From Wenzhouxiangella sp042310355 (GTDB lineage Bacteria; Pseudomonadota; Gammaproteobacteria; Xanthomonadales; Wenzhouxiangellaceae): DNA of 64,000 nucleotides. The notes below the pieces were generated by a model. The model was not told where the DNA came from and did no database searches. It worked only from the letters and a program-made list of their open reading frames with translations. This document shows, one piece after another, positions 17,208 to 25,852 of the stretch. Each line of letters starts with the position of its first letter. Position 1 is the stretch's first letter. Location of the stretch: the NCBI RefSeq assembly GCF_042310355.1, contig NZ_JBHJMR010000002.1, positions 1-64,000 on the forward strand, written 5' to 3'. A program made the position numbers and the translations under genes.

Positions 17208-18437
17208 TCAACGGCGGGTTTCGCTCACGCGACTGCCGTCGATGATCGTGCCAGTCACGTGCGTGGTGTATTCGAACGGGTCGCCGTCGAACAGGGCCAC
17301 GTCGCCATCCTTGCCCACTTCCAGCGAGCCGACCTTGTCGGCCAGTCCGAGGATGCGGGCCGGCGCCATCGTGACCAAATCGAGCGCCTGGTCGAAGCTG
17401 GCGCCATAGGGAATGGTCATGGCCGCTTCGAACAGCACCACGCGGGTCTTGGGCACATAGCCTTCGAAGCCCGACTGAAGGGCCACTTCGATGCCGGCAT
17501 CCTTGAGCTCCGCGGCGGTGGTGAACGCCATATGGGCCGTGTCGCCGCCGGCGCGCGCACGCGCCATGGTCGGGTGGACGATTACCGGCACGTCGGCGGC
17601 CTTGATTTCGTCGACCAGCAGGTGCGCGTCGCTGGCCCCGGCCAGGATCAGGCGGAAGCCGAACTCCTCGGCCAGCCTGAGCGCAGTCATGATGTCGCTA
17701 TGGCGGTGCGCTTCGATGATCAGCGGCACTTCGCCGGAGAGCACCTCGACCAGGGCGTCGAGGCCCAGGTCGCGCCCCGGCGCCTTGCCTTCCTCGGCCG
17801 ATTCGCGCTTGTCGCGGTATTCCTGCGCGGCGTAGAGCTTCTCGCGCAGAATCGCCACCGCCTTCGATCGGTTGCCCGGAGAGGAGCGATCGTGGCGCGT
17901 GGCGCCTTCTCCCAGGGTGGCCGCCAGCGCCGAGTAGGGGCGCACGACTGCCGCGTCGACGGTGTCGCCGGCGCTCTTGGCGATCAACATCTGGCCGGAT
18001 ATGACCTCGCCGGGGCCGTGGCCGGTGTGCAGGGTGGTCACGCCGTGCTCGCGCTGCCAGCTCACGAGCTTCTCGCGCGGGTTGTAGGCGTCGATGGCGC
18101 GCAGTTCTGGCTGGATGGCGGCCGAGCGTTCCAGCTGGTCCTGGTCGTGCGGCTGGTTGAGGTAGCCCGACAGGCCCACCGTCGAGCGCGCGTCGATCAG
18201 GCCGGGCGTGGCCACGGCCGATTCGAGCACCAGCATGCCGTCGGGGATGTCGGTCGAGTCGGCCGGGCCGACGGCGGTGATCTTGCCGTCCTCGATCACG
18301 ACGACCCCGTCTTCGATCATTTGCCCGGGTGCGGTGTGGAGCGTGTCGGCGCGCACGGCGATGTCCTGCGCCGTGGCGGGCAGGGTGACGGCGGCCAGTA
18401 CGAGCAGGGCGAGTGCGTTTCTCATAATCGTCCTCAT
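17208..18437 (-). CDS. Secreted amidohydrolase-family protein with altered metal site
   Basis: 409 aa with a signal peptide (MRTIMRNALALLVLAAVTLPATAQ). The fold is of the imidazolonepropionase/dihydroorotase-like amidohydrolase type. It has VATPGLID near the N-terminus and a C-terminal MAPARILGLADKVGSLEVGKDGDVALFDGDP. The usual HxH metal motif after PGLID reads DARSTVG, with no His, whereas the upstream paralogue has DTHSHIG. The later motif IIEAHRHSDI is present. Catalysis may be lost or changed. The start overlaps the upstream paralogue's stop (ATGA), so both are made from one message and might form a heteromer. Confidence 0.88.
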   Translation of the reverse strand: MRTIMRNALALLVLAAVTLPATAQDIAVRADTLHTAPGQMIEDGVVVIEDGKITAVGPADSTDIPDGMLVLESAVATPGLIDARSTVGLSGYLNQPHDQDQLERSAAIQPELRAIDAYNPREKLVSWQREHGVTTLHTGHGPGEVISGQMLIAKSAGDTVDAAVVRPYSALAATLGEGATRHDRSSPGNRSKAVAILREKLYAAQEYRDKRESAEEGKAPGRDLGLDALVEVLSGEVPLIIEAHRHSDIMTALRLAEEFGFRLILAGASDAHLLVDEIKAADVPVIVHPTMARARAGGDTAHMAFTTAAELKDAGIEVALQSGFEGYVPKTRVVLFEAAMTIPYGASFDQALDLVTMAPARILGLADKVGSLEVGKDGDVALFDGDPFEYTTHVTGTIIDGSRVSETRR

Positions 18438-19747
18438 TGCGCGTCTCCATGGCCGTGGCCGTGAATATGACCGTTGCCGTCGTCGTCCGACAGCGCGTTG
18501 AAGCCTCCTTCGGCGACCCGGCGGTCGTCGGCATCGTCGAGGTCGAAGCGCCGTTTGCCTTCCACCCAGGTTTCGAGCACGCGGGTGTAGACGCTGAACG
18601 GGTCGCCGGAGAGGATCACGAAGTCGGCGTCCTTGCCGGGCGTGAGCGTGCCCACCCGATCGGCCATGTCGAGCATCTCGGCGCCGCGGATGGTCAGCGA
18701 CTCCAACGCGGCCTGGCGCGACATGCCGGCACGGATGGCCATCGCGGCCATGCGCAGGAAGTAGCGCGAGTCGGTCACCCAGTCGTCGGTATGCAGCGCG
18801 ACGCTGGCGCCGGCGCGCTCGAGCGCGGGGGCCGAATCGGCCAGAAGGTTTCTGGCTTCGAGCTTGCCGCCGGGGCTATCGATCAGGATCAGCGAGACCG
18901 GCACATCGGCGGCGGCGATCTCGTCGGCGACGCGGTAGGCCTCGGAAGTGTGATGGAGCACCATGCGGAAGCCGAACTCTTCCTTCAGCCGCATGGCGGT
19001 CATCAGATCGTCGTGGCGATGGCTGTGGAAGTGCACCATGCGCTTGCCGCTGAGCACTTCACCGAGCGCTTCCATGCCCAGGTCGCGCGGCGGTGCTTCG
19101 CCTTCTTCGGCGGCATCGGCCTTCTCGACGTATTCCTGCGCCTTGATGTAGGCCGCGCGCACCAGGGCGGCGGATTTCGCCCGCGTGCCGGGGAAGGGCG
19201 CATCGCGCATCGGGTTGGTACCGTTGGCCATCTTCATGCCGCCCATGATCCCGCCGTCGTCGAAACGGTAGGCCAGGTCGGTGATCGCGTTGCCGTCGCG
19301 CAGCTTCAAATACACCGTCTGGCCGCTGATGAGGTGACCGGATCCGGGCATCACGTTGACGCTCGTGATGCCGCCGGACAGCGCGCGCTTGATGCCGGAG
19401 CTGCGCACGTTGACCGAATCCATCGCCCGGGCCTCGGGCTGGATCGGGCCGGAGCGGTCGGCGCCTGAGACCTCGCCGATATGGCTGTGGGTGTCGACGA
19501 TGCCGGGCATGATCACTGCACCTGCTTCCAGTTCGGTGACTTCGGCCTCATCCGGAATGGTGATCTCGTCGCGGGCACCGACGGCGCCGATCGCGCCGTC
19601 GATGACAAGCAGGGTGCCGCCGTCGATCGGATCACCATCGACCGGAATGATCGTCGCGCCGACGAAAGCGCGTGTTTCCGCCAGCAGGGCAGACGGGACT
19701 GCGAGCAGCAGCAAAATTGCCGCCAGCCCATGTGAAAGGCTTCTCAA
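18434..19747 (-). CDS. Secreted amidohydrolase-family protein with intact metal motifs
   Basis: 437 aa from TTG 19747. This start is preferred because AAGGAG lies 6 nt upstream and the signal peptide (RSLSHGLAAILLLLAVPS) begins there; another TTG at 19774 has no ribosome site. Motifs: PGIVDTHSHIGE (HxH), MVHFHSHRHDD, LHHTSEA, VALHTDDW and a C-terminal LTPGKDADFVILSGDP. It ends in a His-rich tail (HIHGHGHGD) that could bind metal. It is predicted to hydrolyse a cyclic amide or peptide-like substrate in the periplasm; the substrate is unknown. It heads a two-gene unit with the degenerate paralogue. Confidence 0.9.
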   Translation of the reverse strand: MRSLSHGLAAILLLLAVPSALLAETRAFVGATIIPVDGDPIDGGTLLVIDGAIGAVGARDEITIPDEAEVTELEAGAVIMPGIVDTHSHIGEVSGADRSGPIQPEARAMDSVNVRSSGIKRALSGGITSVNVMPGSGHLISGQTVYLKLRDGNAITDLAYRFDDGGIMGGMKMANGTNPMRDAPFPGTRAKSAALVRAAYIKAQEYVEKADAAEEGEAPPRDLGMEALGEVLSGKRMVHFHSHRHDDLMTAMRLKEEFGFRMVLHHTSEAYRVADEIAAADVPVSLILIDSPGGKLEARNLLADSAPALERAGASVALHTDDWVTDSRYFLRMAAMAIRAGMSRQAALESLTIRGAEMLDMADRVGTLTPGKDADFVILSGDPFSVYTRVLETWVEGKRRFDLDDADDRRVAEGGFNALSDDDGNGHIHGHGHGDAQ

Positions 19748-19849
19748 GGGGGACTCCTTCAAGTAATTGCGCAAGTTCTACAAAATGGCAGAGGTGGCCG
19801 CGCAATGCAATTGACGGCGCTGAATGAATGCATTCACCGCGTCAATGAC

Positions 19850-20272
19850 CTACTCGTCCAGCTTCGGCGGTTTCCGCGCTCGCTTGATTTCCTTGTGTCG
19901 CTGCTTCTTCTTTTTCCAGCGTTTCTTGGCCGAACGGCTCGGTCGGGTCGGAATGCGCTTTTTCGGCTTGTGGTGGGCCTTCTCGATCAGCTCGGCCAGG
20001 CGCTCGCGCGCTTCCTCGCGATTGCGGTGCTGGCTGCGGTGGCTTTTGGCCTCGATCGTGATTACGCCGTCGGTATCGGCGCGCCGGCCCGCCAGGTCGA
20101 GCAGGCGGACCTTGACCGGCTGGGGCAGGAAGTCGGAATTGACGACGTCGTATCGCAGTTGTACCCCGGTTTCGGTGCGATTGACATGTTGACCGCCGGG
20201 TCCGCCGGCCAGAATGAACTGTTCTTCCAGTTCCTTTTCCGGGGGCAGGAATCGGTTGGGCGTTGCAGGCAT
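19850..20272 (-). CDS. arfB: Alternative ribosome-rescue factor ArfB (peptidyl-tRNA hydrolase)
   Basis: 140 aa. The GGQ motif is at residues 26-28 (LAGGPGGQHVNRTETGVQLR). A very basic C-terminal tail (KKRIPTRPSRSAKKRWKKKKQ) is the part known to enter the empty mRNA channel. ArfB releases peptides from ribosomes stalled without a stop codon. Length matches E. coli YaeJ (140 aa). It lies upstream of the amidohydrolase pair on the same strand with about 100 bp between them, so it may be a separate unit. Confidence 0.95.
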   Translation of the reverse strand: MPATPNRFLPPEKELEEQFILAGGPGGQHVNRTETGVQLRYDVVNSDFLPQPVKVRLLDLAGRRADTDGVITIEAKSHRSQHRNREEARERLAELIEKAHHKPKKRIPTRPSRSAKKRWKKKKQRHKEIKRARKPPKLDE

Positions 20273-20365
20273 CGGTAATTTCCTTTAGATTCTGGCGCCA
20301 GTGTAAGGGGAACCCGCCCGTGGGCCGGAGCGGCAACCCGCCTCCATGGGCCTGCCGGGTTGATC

Positions 20366-21805
20366 ATGCTGCCAGCTAGAAATCGTTTCGTCATCGCGCT
20401 GCTCGCCCTGCTGGGGTCGGGTTTCCTGCTGATCAGCGTGCTCAGCTACTTCGTGGCCGAGCATTCGATGGACGAGCGCATTGCCGGCGAAATCCTGCCG
20501 CTGACCAGCGACAACGTCTATTCCGAGATCGAGCGTGATTTGCTGCGGTCGATCCTCATTTCCTCCCTGATGGCCAACGATACCTTCGTCCGGGACTGGA
20601 TCACGGCCGGGGAGGAAAGCCCCGATGCCATCGTTCGCTACCTGCGCGAGATCCAGCGAGAGTACGGCACGACAACGGCGTTCTTCGTCTCCGAGGACAC
20701 GCACAACTACTATCACCCCACAGGCATCATCAAGCAGGTCGCTTCCGACGATCCGGCCGACGGCTGGTATTTCCGGGCGCGCCGGATGACCGACGACTAC
20801 GAGATCAACATCGACCACGACACGGCAGACCGCACTCGCCTGAGTATCTTCGTCAACTACCGCGTCGTCGACGGTCAGGGCCAGTTCCTGGGCCTGACCG
20901 GTATCGGACTGGCCGTCGAGCAGGTCGTCGAGCTGATCGAATCCTACGAACGGCGCTACAGCCGCGACATCTATTTCGTCGACCGTGACGGCGCCGTTAC
21001 CCTGGCAAGCGACCAGGACGACTCGCACCCGGACCTGCAGGAGCGGCCGGGACTGGCGCAGTTCGCCACGCGGATCCTTGCCAACCCCAGCACGTCCCTG
21101 ACGTACCACAGCGATCAGGGCGAGACTGTGTTTCTCAACAGCCGGCTGGTGCCCGAGTTCGGCTGGTACCTGATCGTCGAACAGAGCAAGAACGAAGCCG
21201 AGGGCCAGCTCCTGCGTACGCTCGGGGTCAACATCATCCTGGCCCTGACGATTACAGGCCTGATCCTCGGCCTGGTCTATGTCACGCTCAACCGCTACCA
21301 GCGCCGTCTCGAGCAGATGGCTACCACCGACAAGCTCACCGGCGCTGCCAACCGCCACGTCTTTCAGATGTTGTTCAGCCAGGTCGTTGGCAATGCACGT
21401 CGGCGCAACGAGGGCATTGCCTTGATGTGCATCGATCTCGACGGCTTCAAGCCCATCAACGATCGCTATGGCCACCAGGCCGGGGATGGGGTGCTGCGCC
21501 AGTTTGCCGGTGTGGTCAACAGCATCCTTCGCGAGTCCGACACCCTGTGTCGCTGGGGCGGGGATGAGTTCCTGGTACTCATGGCCGGCTGCAATGCCAG
21601 CCAGGCTGCGGGTGTTGCCGAAAAGATTCGCCGCACCGTCGAAGAACGCAGCTTCACGTACAACGGCAAGAGTGTCGATCTCACCATCAGTATCGGTGTG
21701 ACCGAAGTCGCCATGGAAGATGCCATGGAGTCGGCTGTTGCCCGCGCCGACCAGGCGCTGTACCAGGCCAAGGAAGCCGGGCGAAATCGCGTCGCCAGTC
21801 TTTAG
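20366..21805 (+). CDS. Membrane diguanylate cyclase with extracytoplasmic Cache-like sensor
   Basis: 479 aa from ATG 20366. A hydrophobic segment at about 8-30 and another at about 285-310 bracket a periplasmic region. That region resembles a double Cache sensor (DGWYFRARR, then LTGIGLAVEQVVELI). The cytoplasmic GGDEF domain has an intact GGDEF at 398-402 and the inhibitory site RESD at 389-392. It is predicted to make c-di-GMP in response to a periplasmic ligand. It is divergent from arfB with about 90 bp between starts. The next gene follows within 10 bp. Confidence 0.93.
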   Translation: MLPARNRFVIALLALLGSGFLLISVLSYFVAEHSMDERIAGEILPLTSDNVYSEIERDLLRSILISSLMANDTFVRDWITAGEESPDAIVRYLREIQREYGTTTAFFVSEDTHNYYHPTGIIKQVASDDPADGWYFRARRMTDDYEINIDHDTADRTRLSIFVNYRVVDGQGQFLGLTGIGLAVEQVVELIESYERRYSRDIYFVDRDGAVTLASDQDDSHPDLQERPGLAQFATRILANPSTSLTYHSDQGETVFLNSRLVPEFGWYLIVEQSKNEAEGQLLRTLGVNIILALTITGLILGLVYVTLNRYQRRLEQMATTDKLTGAANRHVFQMLFSQVVGNARRRNEGIALMCIDLDGFKPINDRYGHQAGDGVLRQFAGVVNSILRESDTLCRWGGDEFLVLMAGCNASQAAGVAEKIRRTVEERSFTYNGKSVDLTISIGVTEVAMEDAMESAVARADQALYQAKEAGRNRVASL

Positions 21806-21811
21806 GTGGGC

Positions 21812-22156
21812 ATGATCCACATCGCCCTGCACTTCATCGTGCCGCTGCTGGCGGCCGTTACTTTCTACAGCGGGCGATGGCAAAGCGCTGTCATGATCAT
21901 GATCGCCACCATGCTGGTCGATATCGACCACCTGCTGGCCGATCCGGTCTACGATCCGGAGCGTTGCTCCATCGGTTTTCACCCGCTCCACACGCTGCCC
22001 GCGATCGCCATCTACGCGGCCCTGTTCGTGCTTCCGATGTTCTGGCGCCGGAAGGACGCCGCTGAGGACCTGCAGCCCAGCGCCCGAGTCATTCACCTGG
22101 TCGGCCTGGGCCTGCTGATTCACATGGCACTGGATTGGGTGGATTGTTTCACTTGA
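21812..22156 (+). CDS. Small membrane protein, DUF6122-like
   Basis: 114 aa from ATG 21812. GTG 21806, immediately after the previous stop, is an alternative. There are three to four hydrophobic segments and the motif MIATMLVDIDHLLADPVYDP, with His and Asp residues at a membrane border. It matches the DUF6122 type of putative membrane hydrolase-like proteins. Function unknown. It is co-directional with the diguanylate cyclase and nearly touches it, so the two are probably co-transcribed. Confidence 0.75.
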   Translation: MIHIALHFIVPLLAAVTFYSGRWQSAVMIMIATMLVDIDHLLADPVYDPERCSIGFHPLHTLPAIAIYAALFVLPMFWRRKDAAEDLQPSARVIHLVGLGLLIHMALDWVDCFT

Positions 22157-22358
22157 TTCAGGTGGAATGGGGGTGTGTCTTGTGCAACGACTTGAGCAAT
22201 TCGGGTGGCGCGCCCGGTCCACAGAACCGGTTCGGTTCAAGACAAGCCGGAGGATGCCCCTGACTTTCACGGCGAATTAAGGCTGTTCTGTCTAACATGC
22301 AAGTGTTGCAGCAACAACGCCATCCCGGGCCAGCAAGTCACTCCTCAGGAGCCATGAA

Positions 22359-22940
22359 ATGACCAAAGTGCTTGAACAAGTCCTGTCGGCCAATGCCGGC
22401 TACGCAGAGAACTTCGGCGACAAGGGTGATTTGCCGATGCCGCCGGCCAGGCAGTTTGCCATCCTGACCTGCATGGATGCGCGCCTGGATCCGGCCAAGT
22501 ACGCCGGCCTGGCAGAAGGCGATGCTCACGTCATTCGCAACGCCGGCGGCCGAGCGAGCGACGACGCCATCCGTTCCCTGGTGATTTCCTACAAGTTGCT
22601 GGGTACGCGGGAGTGGTTCGTCATTCACCACACCGACTGCGGCATGGAGACGTTCGACAACGAGACGATGGGTGAACTGCTGGCCGGTAGCCTGAAGACA
22701 TCAACCGTGGATGAGAACGGCTGGCACGACAGCAATGCCGGTGGCGGGACGACAGGCGGCAAGTTCGTCAACTGGCTGACCATCAGCGACAATGCCCGGA
22801 GCGTGGTCGACGACGTGGCGCGAATCAGGAACAATTCCATGGTACCCGCGGACATTCCGATCCATGGCTACATCTACGATTGCAAGACCGGCAAGCTGAT
22901 TGAGGTGCCTGAAGCGACCGACGCGGGCAAAGTGAGCTGA
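22359..22940 (+). CDS. Beta-class carbonic anhydrase
   Basis: 193 aa. The zinc ligands and catalytic dyad are visible: C38-x-D40-x-R42 in LTCMDARLDP, and H91-x-x-C94 in HHTDCGM. It belongs to the short beta-CA type that interconverts CO2 and bicarbonate in the cytoplasm. AGGAG lies 7 nt before ATG 22359. The ~200 bp upstream contains no gene. There are no Rubisco or carboxysome genes nearby, so a housekeeping bicarbonate-supply role is likely (ppc is present in the window). Confidence 0.92.
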   Translation: MTKVLEQVLSANAGYAENFGDKGDLPMPPARQFAILTCMDARLDPAKYAGLAEGDAHVIRNAGGRASDDAIRSLVISYKLLGTREWFVIHHTDCGMETFDNETMGELLAGSLKTSTVDENGWHDSNAGGGTTGGKFVNWLTISDNARSVVDDVARIRNNSMVPADIPIHGYIYDCKTGKLIEVPEATDAGKVS

Positions 22941-22966
22941 AGCCTGCCCGTCGGCGGCCGCAACGC

Positions 22967-23356
22967 ATGAACAACACGATCCGAATACTGGTTACCGCGT
23001 TTGCCGCAGTGGCGGTTTACTTTCTTGCCTACTGGCTGCCGCTGCTGCTGGTTGCCTGGGAAGGTTACCTCTGGCTGGCTCCATTCGTGGCGCTGCTGTG
23101 CGCGATCGCGGCGGGGCGATACGTCTGGCGTTCACTGGGCCCGGAAGGCGCAGGCGGCCCACTGCCGAGCATGCTGATCGGCGCATCGGTTCTCGGCGGG
23201 CTGGGCTTCGTCATCGGCTTCTTCGGGCCATTGATCCTTGCCCCGGAGGCCAACCAGGGCCCGTTGCTCGGAATCTTCATTACCGGACCGCTCGGCATCG
23301 TGCTGGGTGCCGTAGCGGGCTTCTTCTACGGGCTGCGCCGGGGTGGCAGGGGTTAG
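22967..23356 (+). CDS. Hypothetical integral membrane protein
   Basis: 129 aa with about four hydrophobic segments (near 8-27, 33-50, 63-88 and 98-122). It contains repeated Gly-rich stretches such as GASVLGGLGFVIGFFGP. No family recognised. It lies 26 bp after the carbonic anhydrase gene and may share its message. The sequence looks like a small inner-membrane protein. Confidence 0.6.
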   Translation: MNNTIRILVTAFAAVAVYFLAYWLPLLLVAWEGYLWLAPFVALLCAIAAGRYVWRSLGPEGAGGPLPSMLIGASVLGGLGFVIGFFGPLILAPEANQGPLLGIFITGPLGIVLGAVAGFFYGLRRGGRG

Positions 23357-23817
23357 AGCATGGGCCTTGAACGGTATTCCTGTCGGTGCTTCCGCAGTTG
23401 ACCGGGTGTTGACGGGATCTCGAAGTCCGAGTCTGGCATGGCTGGAAGGGAGAGTGCGCATTAAGGCGGATCTCGTCGCCGAGGAAGACTGGGCGGCCAT
23501 CCAGGAGACGCTGTTTCTGCTACCAGTACCCGGAATGCGCAATCCCGACTCTGCGCCACCGGCTGGCAGAGGTTCCTGAAAATCCGGCCGGCTTGCAAGC
23601 TTCGGTCGCTTGAAGCAGTATCGTCTCCATGGCGCTGGCAGGCAGCAAGTTTGACGGTGTTCCCGTTTGTCCTTCACCGCGGCAGTCATTGCGTTACCGA
23701 CTTCACTCCGATTGATCGGGCCGGGAGACTCGAGCTGTGTGCAATGGAAGTTCTCATTCCTGATCGGGGAGCGAAGGGGCGTTTTGAATTCATTGGGTGG
23801 ATCGAGGGAGTAGTCAG
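23357..23817. other. 461-bp intergenic stretch with a decayed antitoxin fragment
   Basis: Apart from the antitoxin relic at 23401-23550, no feature is supported here. The remainder (about 23551-23817) shows no clear promoter, hairpin or coding frame, except the ribosome site GAGGGAG (about 23804-23810) of the DUF2569 gene. Confidence 0.6.
23401..23550 (+). pseudogene. Decayed partial copy of the YefM-type antitoxin gene and its upstream region
   Basis: The 5' part (ACCGGGTGTTGACGGG onward) resembles the upstream region of the intact antitoxin at about 25183-25245. The 3' part encodes LVAEEDWAAIQETLFLL and PVPGMR, nearly identical to residues in the intact antitoxin. About 160 bp holding the promoter core and the DNA-binding N-terminus is missing between the two parts. 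No toxin gene follows. It is the remnant of a duplicated toxin-antitoxin locus. Confidence 0.8.
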
Positions 23818-24405
23818 ATGCAAGAGAACAGAGGGCCCGAGGGGCTTGGTGGGTGGCTGATTCTTGTCGGAATCGGAATTGTTGTGGGGCCATTTCGCAT
23901 GGCCTTCATCATGCTGGAGACTTATCGGGAGCTCGGCGCAAACGGTACTTGGGAAATCCTGACAACCCAGGGCTCCGGGTTCTATTACCCGGAGCTGGCG
24001 GCACTGATCGTCGTCGAAATGGTGGTCAACCTGGCTATTCTCGCGGCGTCGGTGTACGTCGCTTATCTCTTCTTTACAAAGCGCCGAAGTCTTCCGGCGT
24101 GGTATATCGGCGTCGCTGTGTTTTCCCTGGTGTTCGTGCTTGTCGATGCGATCGTCGTCTCGGCAATGCTTCCGGACATGCCGTTGCTGGATTCCGAAAC
24201 CGCAAGGGAGATGGGTAGGTCGCTCATCCAGGTCTGCGTCTGGGTGCCCTACATGCTGGTGTCCAAACGGGTCAAGAACACCTTCGTGAACGGCCCGGGT
24301 GGCAGCGGAGAGGTGCGGCTTGAACAAGACCGGGCCGATGTGGTTGAACCAGCGGCACCGGCACGATCGGGCGGTGCTGTGAGTCCCGCCGACTCCGGAC
24401 GATAA
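23818..24405 (+). CDS. DUF2569-type membrane protein
   Basis: 195 aa from ATG 23818, chosen for GAGGGAG 7 nt upstream. There are four hydrophobic segments. The N-terminal GLGGWLILVGIGIVVGPFRM and the late QVCVWVPYMLVSKRVKNTF are typical of the DUF2569 family. A hydrophilic tail of about 40 residues follows. Function unknown. It is flanked by the antitoxin relic and a DUF421 gene in an accessory-looking stretch. Confidence 0.8.
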   Translation: MQENRGPEGLGGWLILVGIGIVVGPFRMAFIMLETYRELGANGTWEILTTQGSGFYYPELAALIVVEMVVNLAILAASVYVAYLFFTKRRSLPAWYIGVAVFSLVFVLVDAIVVSAMLPDMPLLDSETAREMGRSLIQVCVWVPYMLVSKRVKNTFVNGPGGSGEVRLEQDRADVVEPAAPARSGGAVSPADSGR

Positions 24406-24587
24406 TCGACTATGGCGCTCTAGCGAGGCCTGGGGCCATGCGAATATCGAGCTGGTCGCTTCGCGCTCCGGAAAGCGGACCCTAGAATATTCCCGTTAGC
24501 GGCGGCCGCGCCCACGATCTTCCCGAGTGGGCTGCAAATTTTTGGGAGTAGACTTCCCTCATACCCGCTACCTTCAGGAGGTCGACC

Positions 24588-25097
24588 GTGATCGATGAAA
24601 TTGTGGAAGGAATCAAGTGGATTCTTGGGCTAGATGCCAATGATCTGAACGTCTATCAAATGGCCGCACGGGCCGTTCTCGCATATCCGGTCGGTATTGC
24701 CTTCGTGCGCCTGGGCGAGAAGCGGTTCATCGGCAAGATTACGGCCTTCGACGTGATCATGGGCATCGTCATCGGGTCGATCCTGGCGCGAGCCATAACC
24801 GGCGGTGCACCCTTCCTGGCCAGCCTGGGTGCGGGGCTGGTGTTGGTAACACTTCACTACCTGTTTGCCGTGCTGTCCTACCACGTCGATTGGTTCGGCG
24901 GGATCGTCAAGGGCTCGGGTCGCACTCTGGTCGAGGACGGCAAAGTCCTGTGGGAGGCAATGCGAAAGAGCCATATCAGCGAGCGCGACCTGATGAGCGC
25001 GGTACGCGAGAACGGCGGCATAGACAGACTCGACAACGTCAAGCTGGCGCGGATGGAGCGAAGCGGTAACATCAGCGTGGTTGCCGCCGGTAAGTAG
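24588..25097 (+). CDS. DUF421 family membrane protein (YetF-like)
   Basis: 169 aa from GTG 24588. A strong site, CAGGAGGT, 5 nt upstream fixes this non-ATG start. Three hydrophobic segments (about 20-100) precede a small soluble domain. The domain has the family motif GKVLWEAMRKSHISERDLMSAVRENG and the C-terminal LARMERSGNISVV. DUF421 proteins are widespread inner-membrane proteins of unknown function. The gene stands alone, with about 180 bp of non-coding DNA before it. Confidence 0.88.
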   Translation: MIDEIVEGIKWILGLDANDLNVYQMAARAVLAYPVGIAFVRLGEKRFIGKITAFDVIMGIVIGSILARAITGGAPFLASLGAGLVLVTLHYLFAVLSYHVDWFGGIVKGSGRTLVEDGKVLWEAMRKSHISERDLMSAVRENGGIDRLDNVKLARMERSGNISVVAAGK

Positions 25098-25242
25098 GGC
25101 CGCTCTTTGCAGCGTGCAGCAGCGCTACAGGCCGCACGCTGCTACTGGAGCAGCCTCCGATCAGCAGAAAAGTCGCAGCTAGCCGGGTGTTGACGCGTTC
25201 TAGAAGAACGGAGTTGGCGATGGCGTGAAAGGAAAGTACGTA

Positions 25243-25270
25243 TTGACGCACGTACGTGATGGCGTACAAT
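25243..25270 (+). promoter_or_regulatory. Promoter/operator of the YefM-YoeB operon
   Basis: A sigma-70-like promoter is seen: TTGACG (25243-25248), a 16-bp spacer and TACAAT (25265-25270). GTAC-centred words at about 25236, 25252 and 25264 surround it. YefM-type antitoxins are known to bind GTAC-centred palindromes, so autoregulation here is likely. Confidence 0.7.
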
Positions 25271-25301
25271 TTAGGTGATCGACCACTCTGAGGCACCTGA
25301 C

Positions 25302-25544
25302 ATGGCGGGTATTACAGCCACCGAGGCACGCAGCAATCTCTATCGACTGATCGACGAAGCGGCCGAGTCCCACAAACCGATCGTGATTACCGGCAAGCGA
25401 AACAAGGCGGTTCTCGTCGCCGAGGAGGACTGGGAGGCCATCCAGGAGACGCTCTTTCTGCTATCCGTTCCCGGAATGCGCGAATCCATCCGGGAGGGGA
25501 TGGCCACCCCCGTTGACGAGTGCGATGAGGAACTCGACTGGTGA
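25302..25544 (+). CDS. yefM: Type II antitoxin, Phd/YefM family
   Basis: 80 aa from ATG 25302, with GAGG about 9 nt upstream; GTG 25275 is in frame but overlaps the promoter region. The N-terminal MAGITATEARSNLYRLIDEA is the Phd/YefM DNA-binding part, followed by KPIVITGKRNKAVLVAEEDW. The acidic C-terminus (DECDEELDW) would wrap the toxin. The stop overlaps the toxin GTG start (GTGA), the usual arrangement that couples antitoxin and toxin synthesis. Confidence 0.95.
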   Translation: MAGITATEARSNLYRLIDEAAESHKPIVITGKRNKAVLVAEEDWEAIQETLFLLSVPGMRESIREGMATPVDECDEELDW

Positions 25545-25804
25545 CCTGGAAGCTTGTCTACACCAGACAGGCCCAGAAGGACGCCAGTAAACTCGCATCC
25601 AGCGGTTTGAAGCCCAAAGCCCAAGAGTTGCTTGCGCTAATTGCTGAAGATCCGCTCCGACGACCGCCGCCCTTCGAAAAACTCGTCGGTGACCTTGCCG
25701 GCGCCTATTCGCGCCGCATCAATATCCAGCACCGCCTGGTATATCAGGTGCTCGAGGATCAGAAAGTCGTCAAAGTGCTGCGGCTATGGAGCCACTACGA
25801 ATAG
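25541..25804 (+). CDS. yoeB: Type II toxin, YoeB/Txe family mRNA interferase
   Basis: 87 aa from GTG 25541. The catalytic set of YoeB is retained: E46 in FEKLVG, R65 in QHRLVY and H85-Y86 in LWSHYE. YoeB cleaves mRNA at the ribosomal A site and is blocked by YefM. Length is normal for the family (84-90 aa). The toxin therefore looks functional. It is convergent with the MipA/OmpV gene. Confidence 0.95.
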   Translation: MTWKLVYTRQAQKDASKLASSGLKPKAQELLALIAEDPLRRPPPFEKLVGDLAGAYSRRINIQHRLVYQVLEDQKVVKVLRLWSHYE

Positions 25805-25852
25805 CTCGGCATCCAACAGTCTGTCTTGGACAGTCCGTGTGGACAACCTACA

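Noticed and set aside
20285..22270. 661-codon open frame opposite the Cache-GGDEF gene
   Set aside because: The opposite strand encodes an intact sensor and GGDEF domain; the frame spans two real genes antisense.
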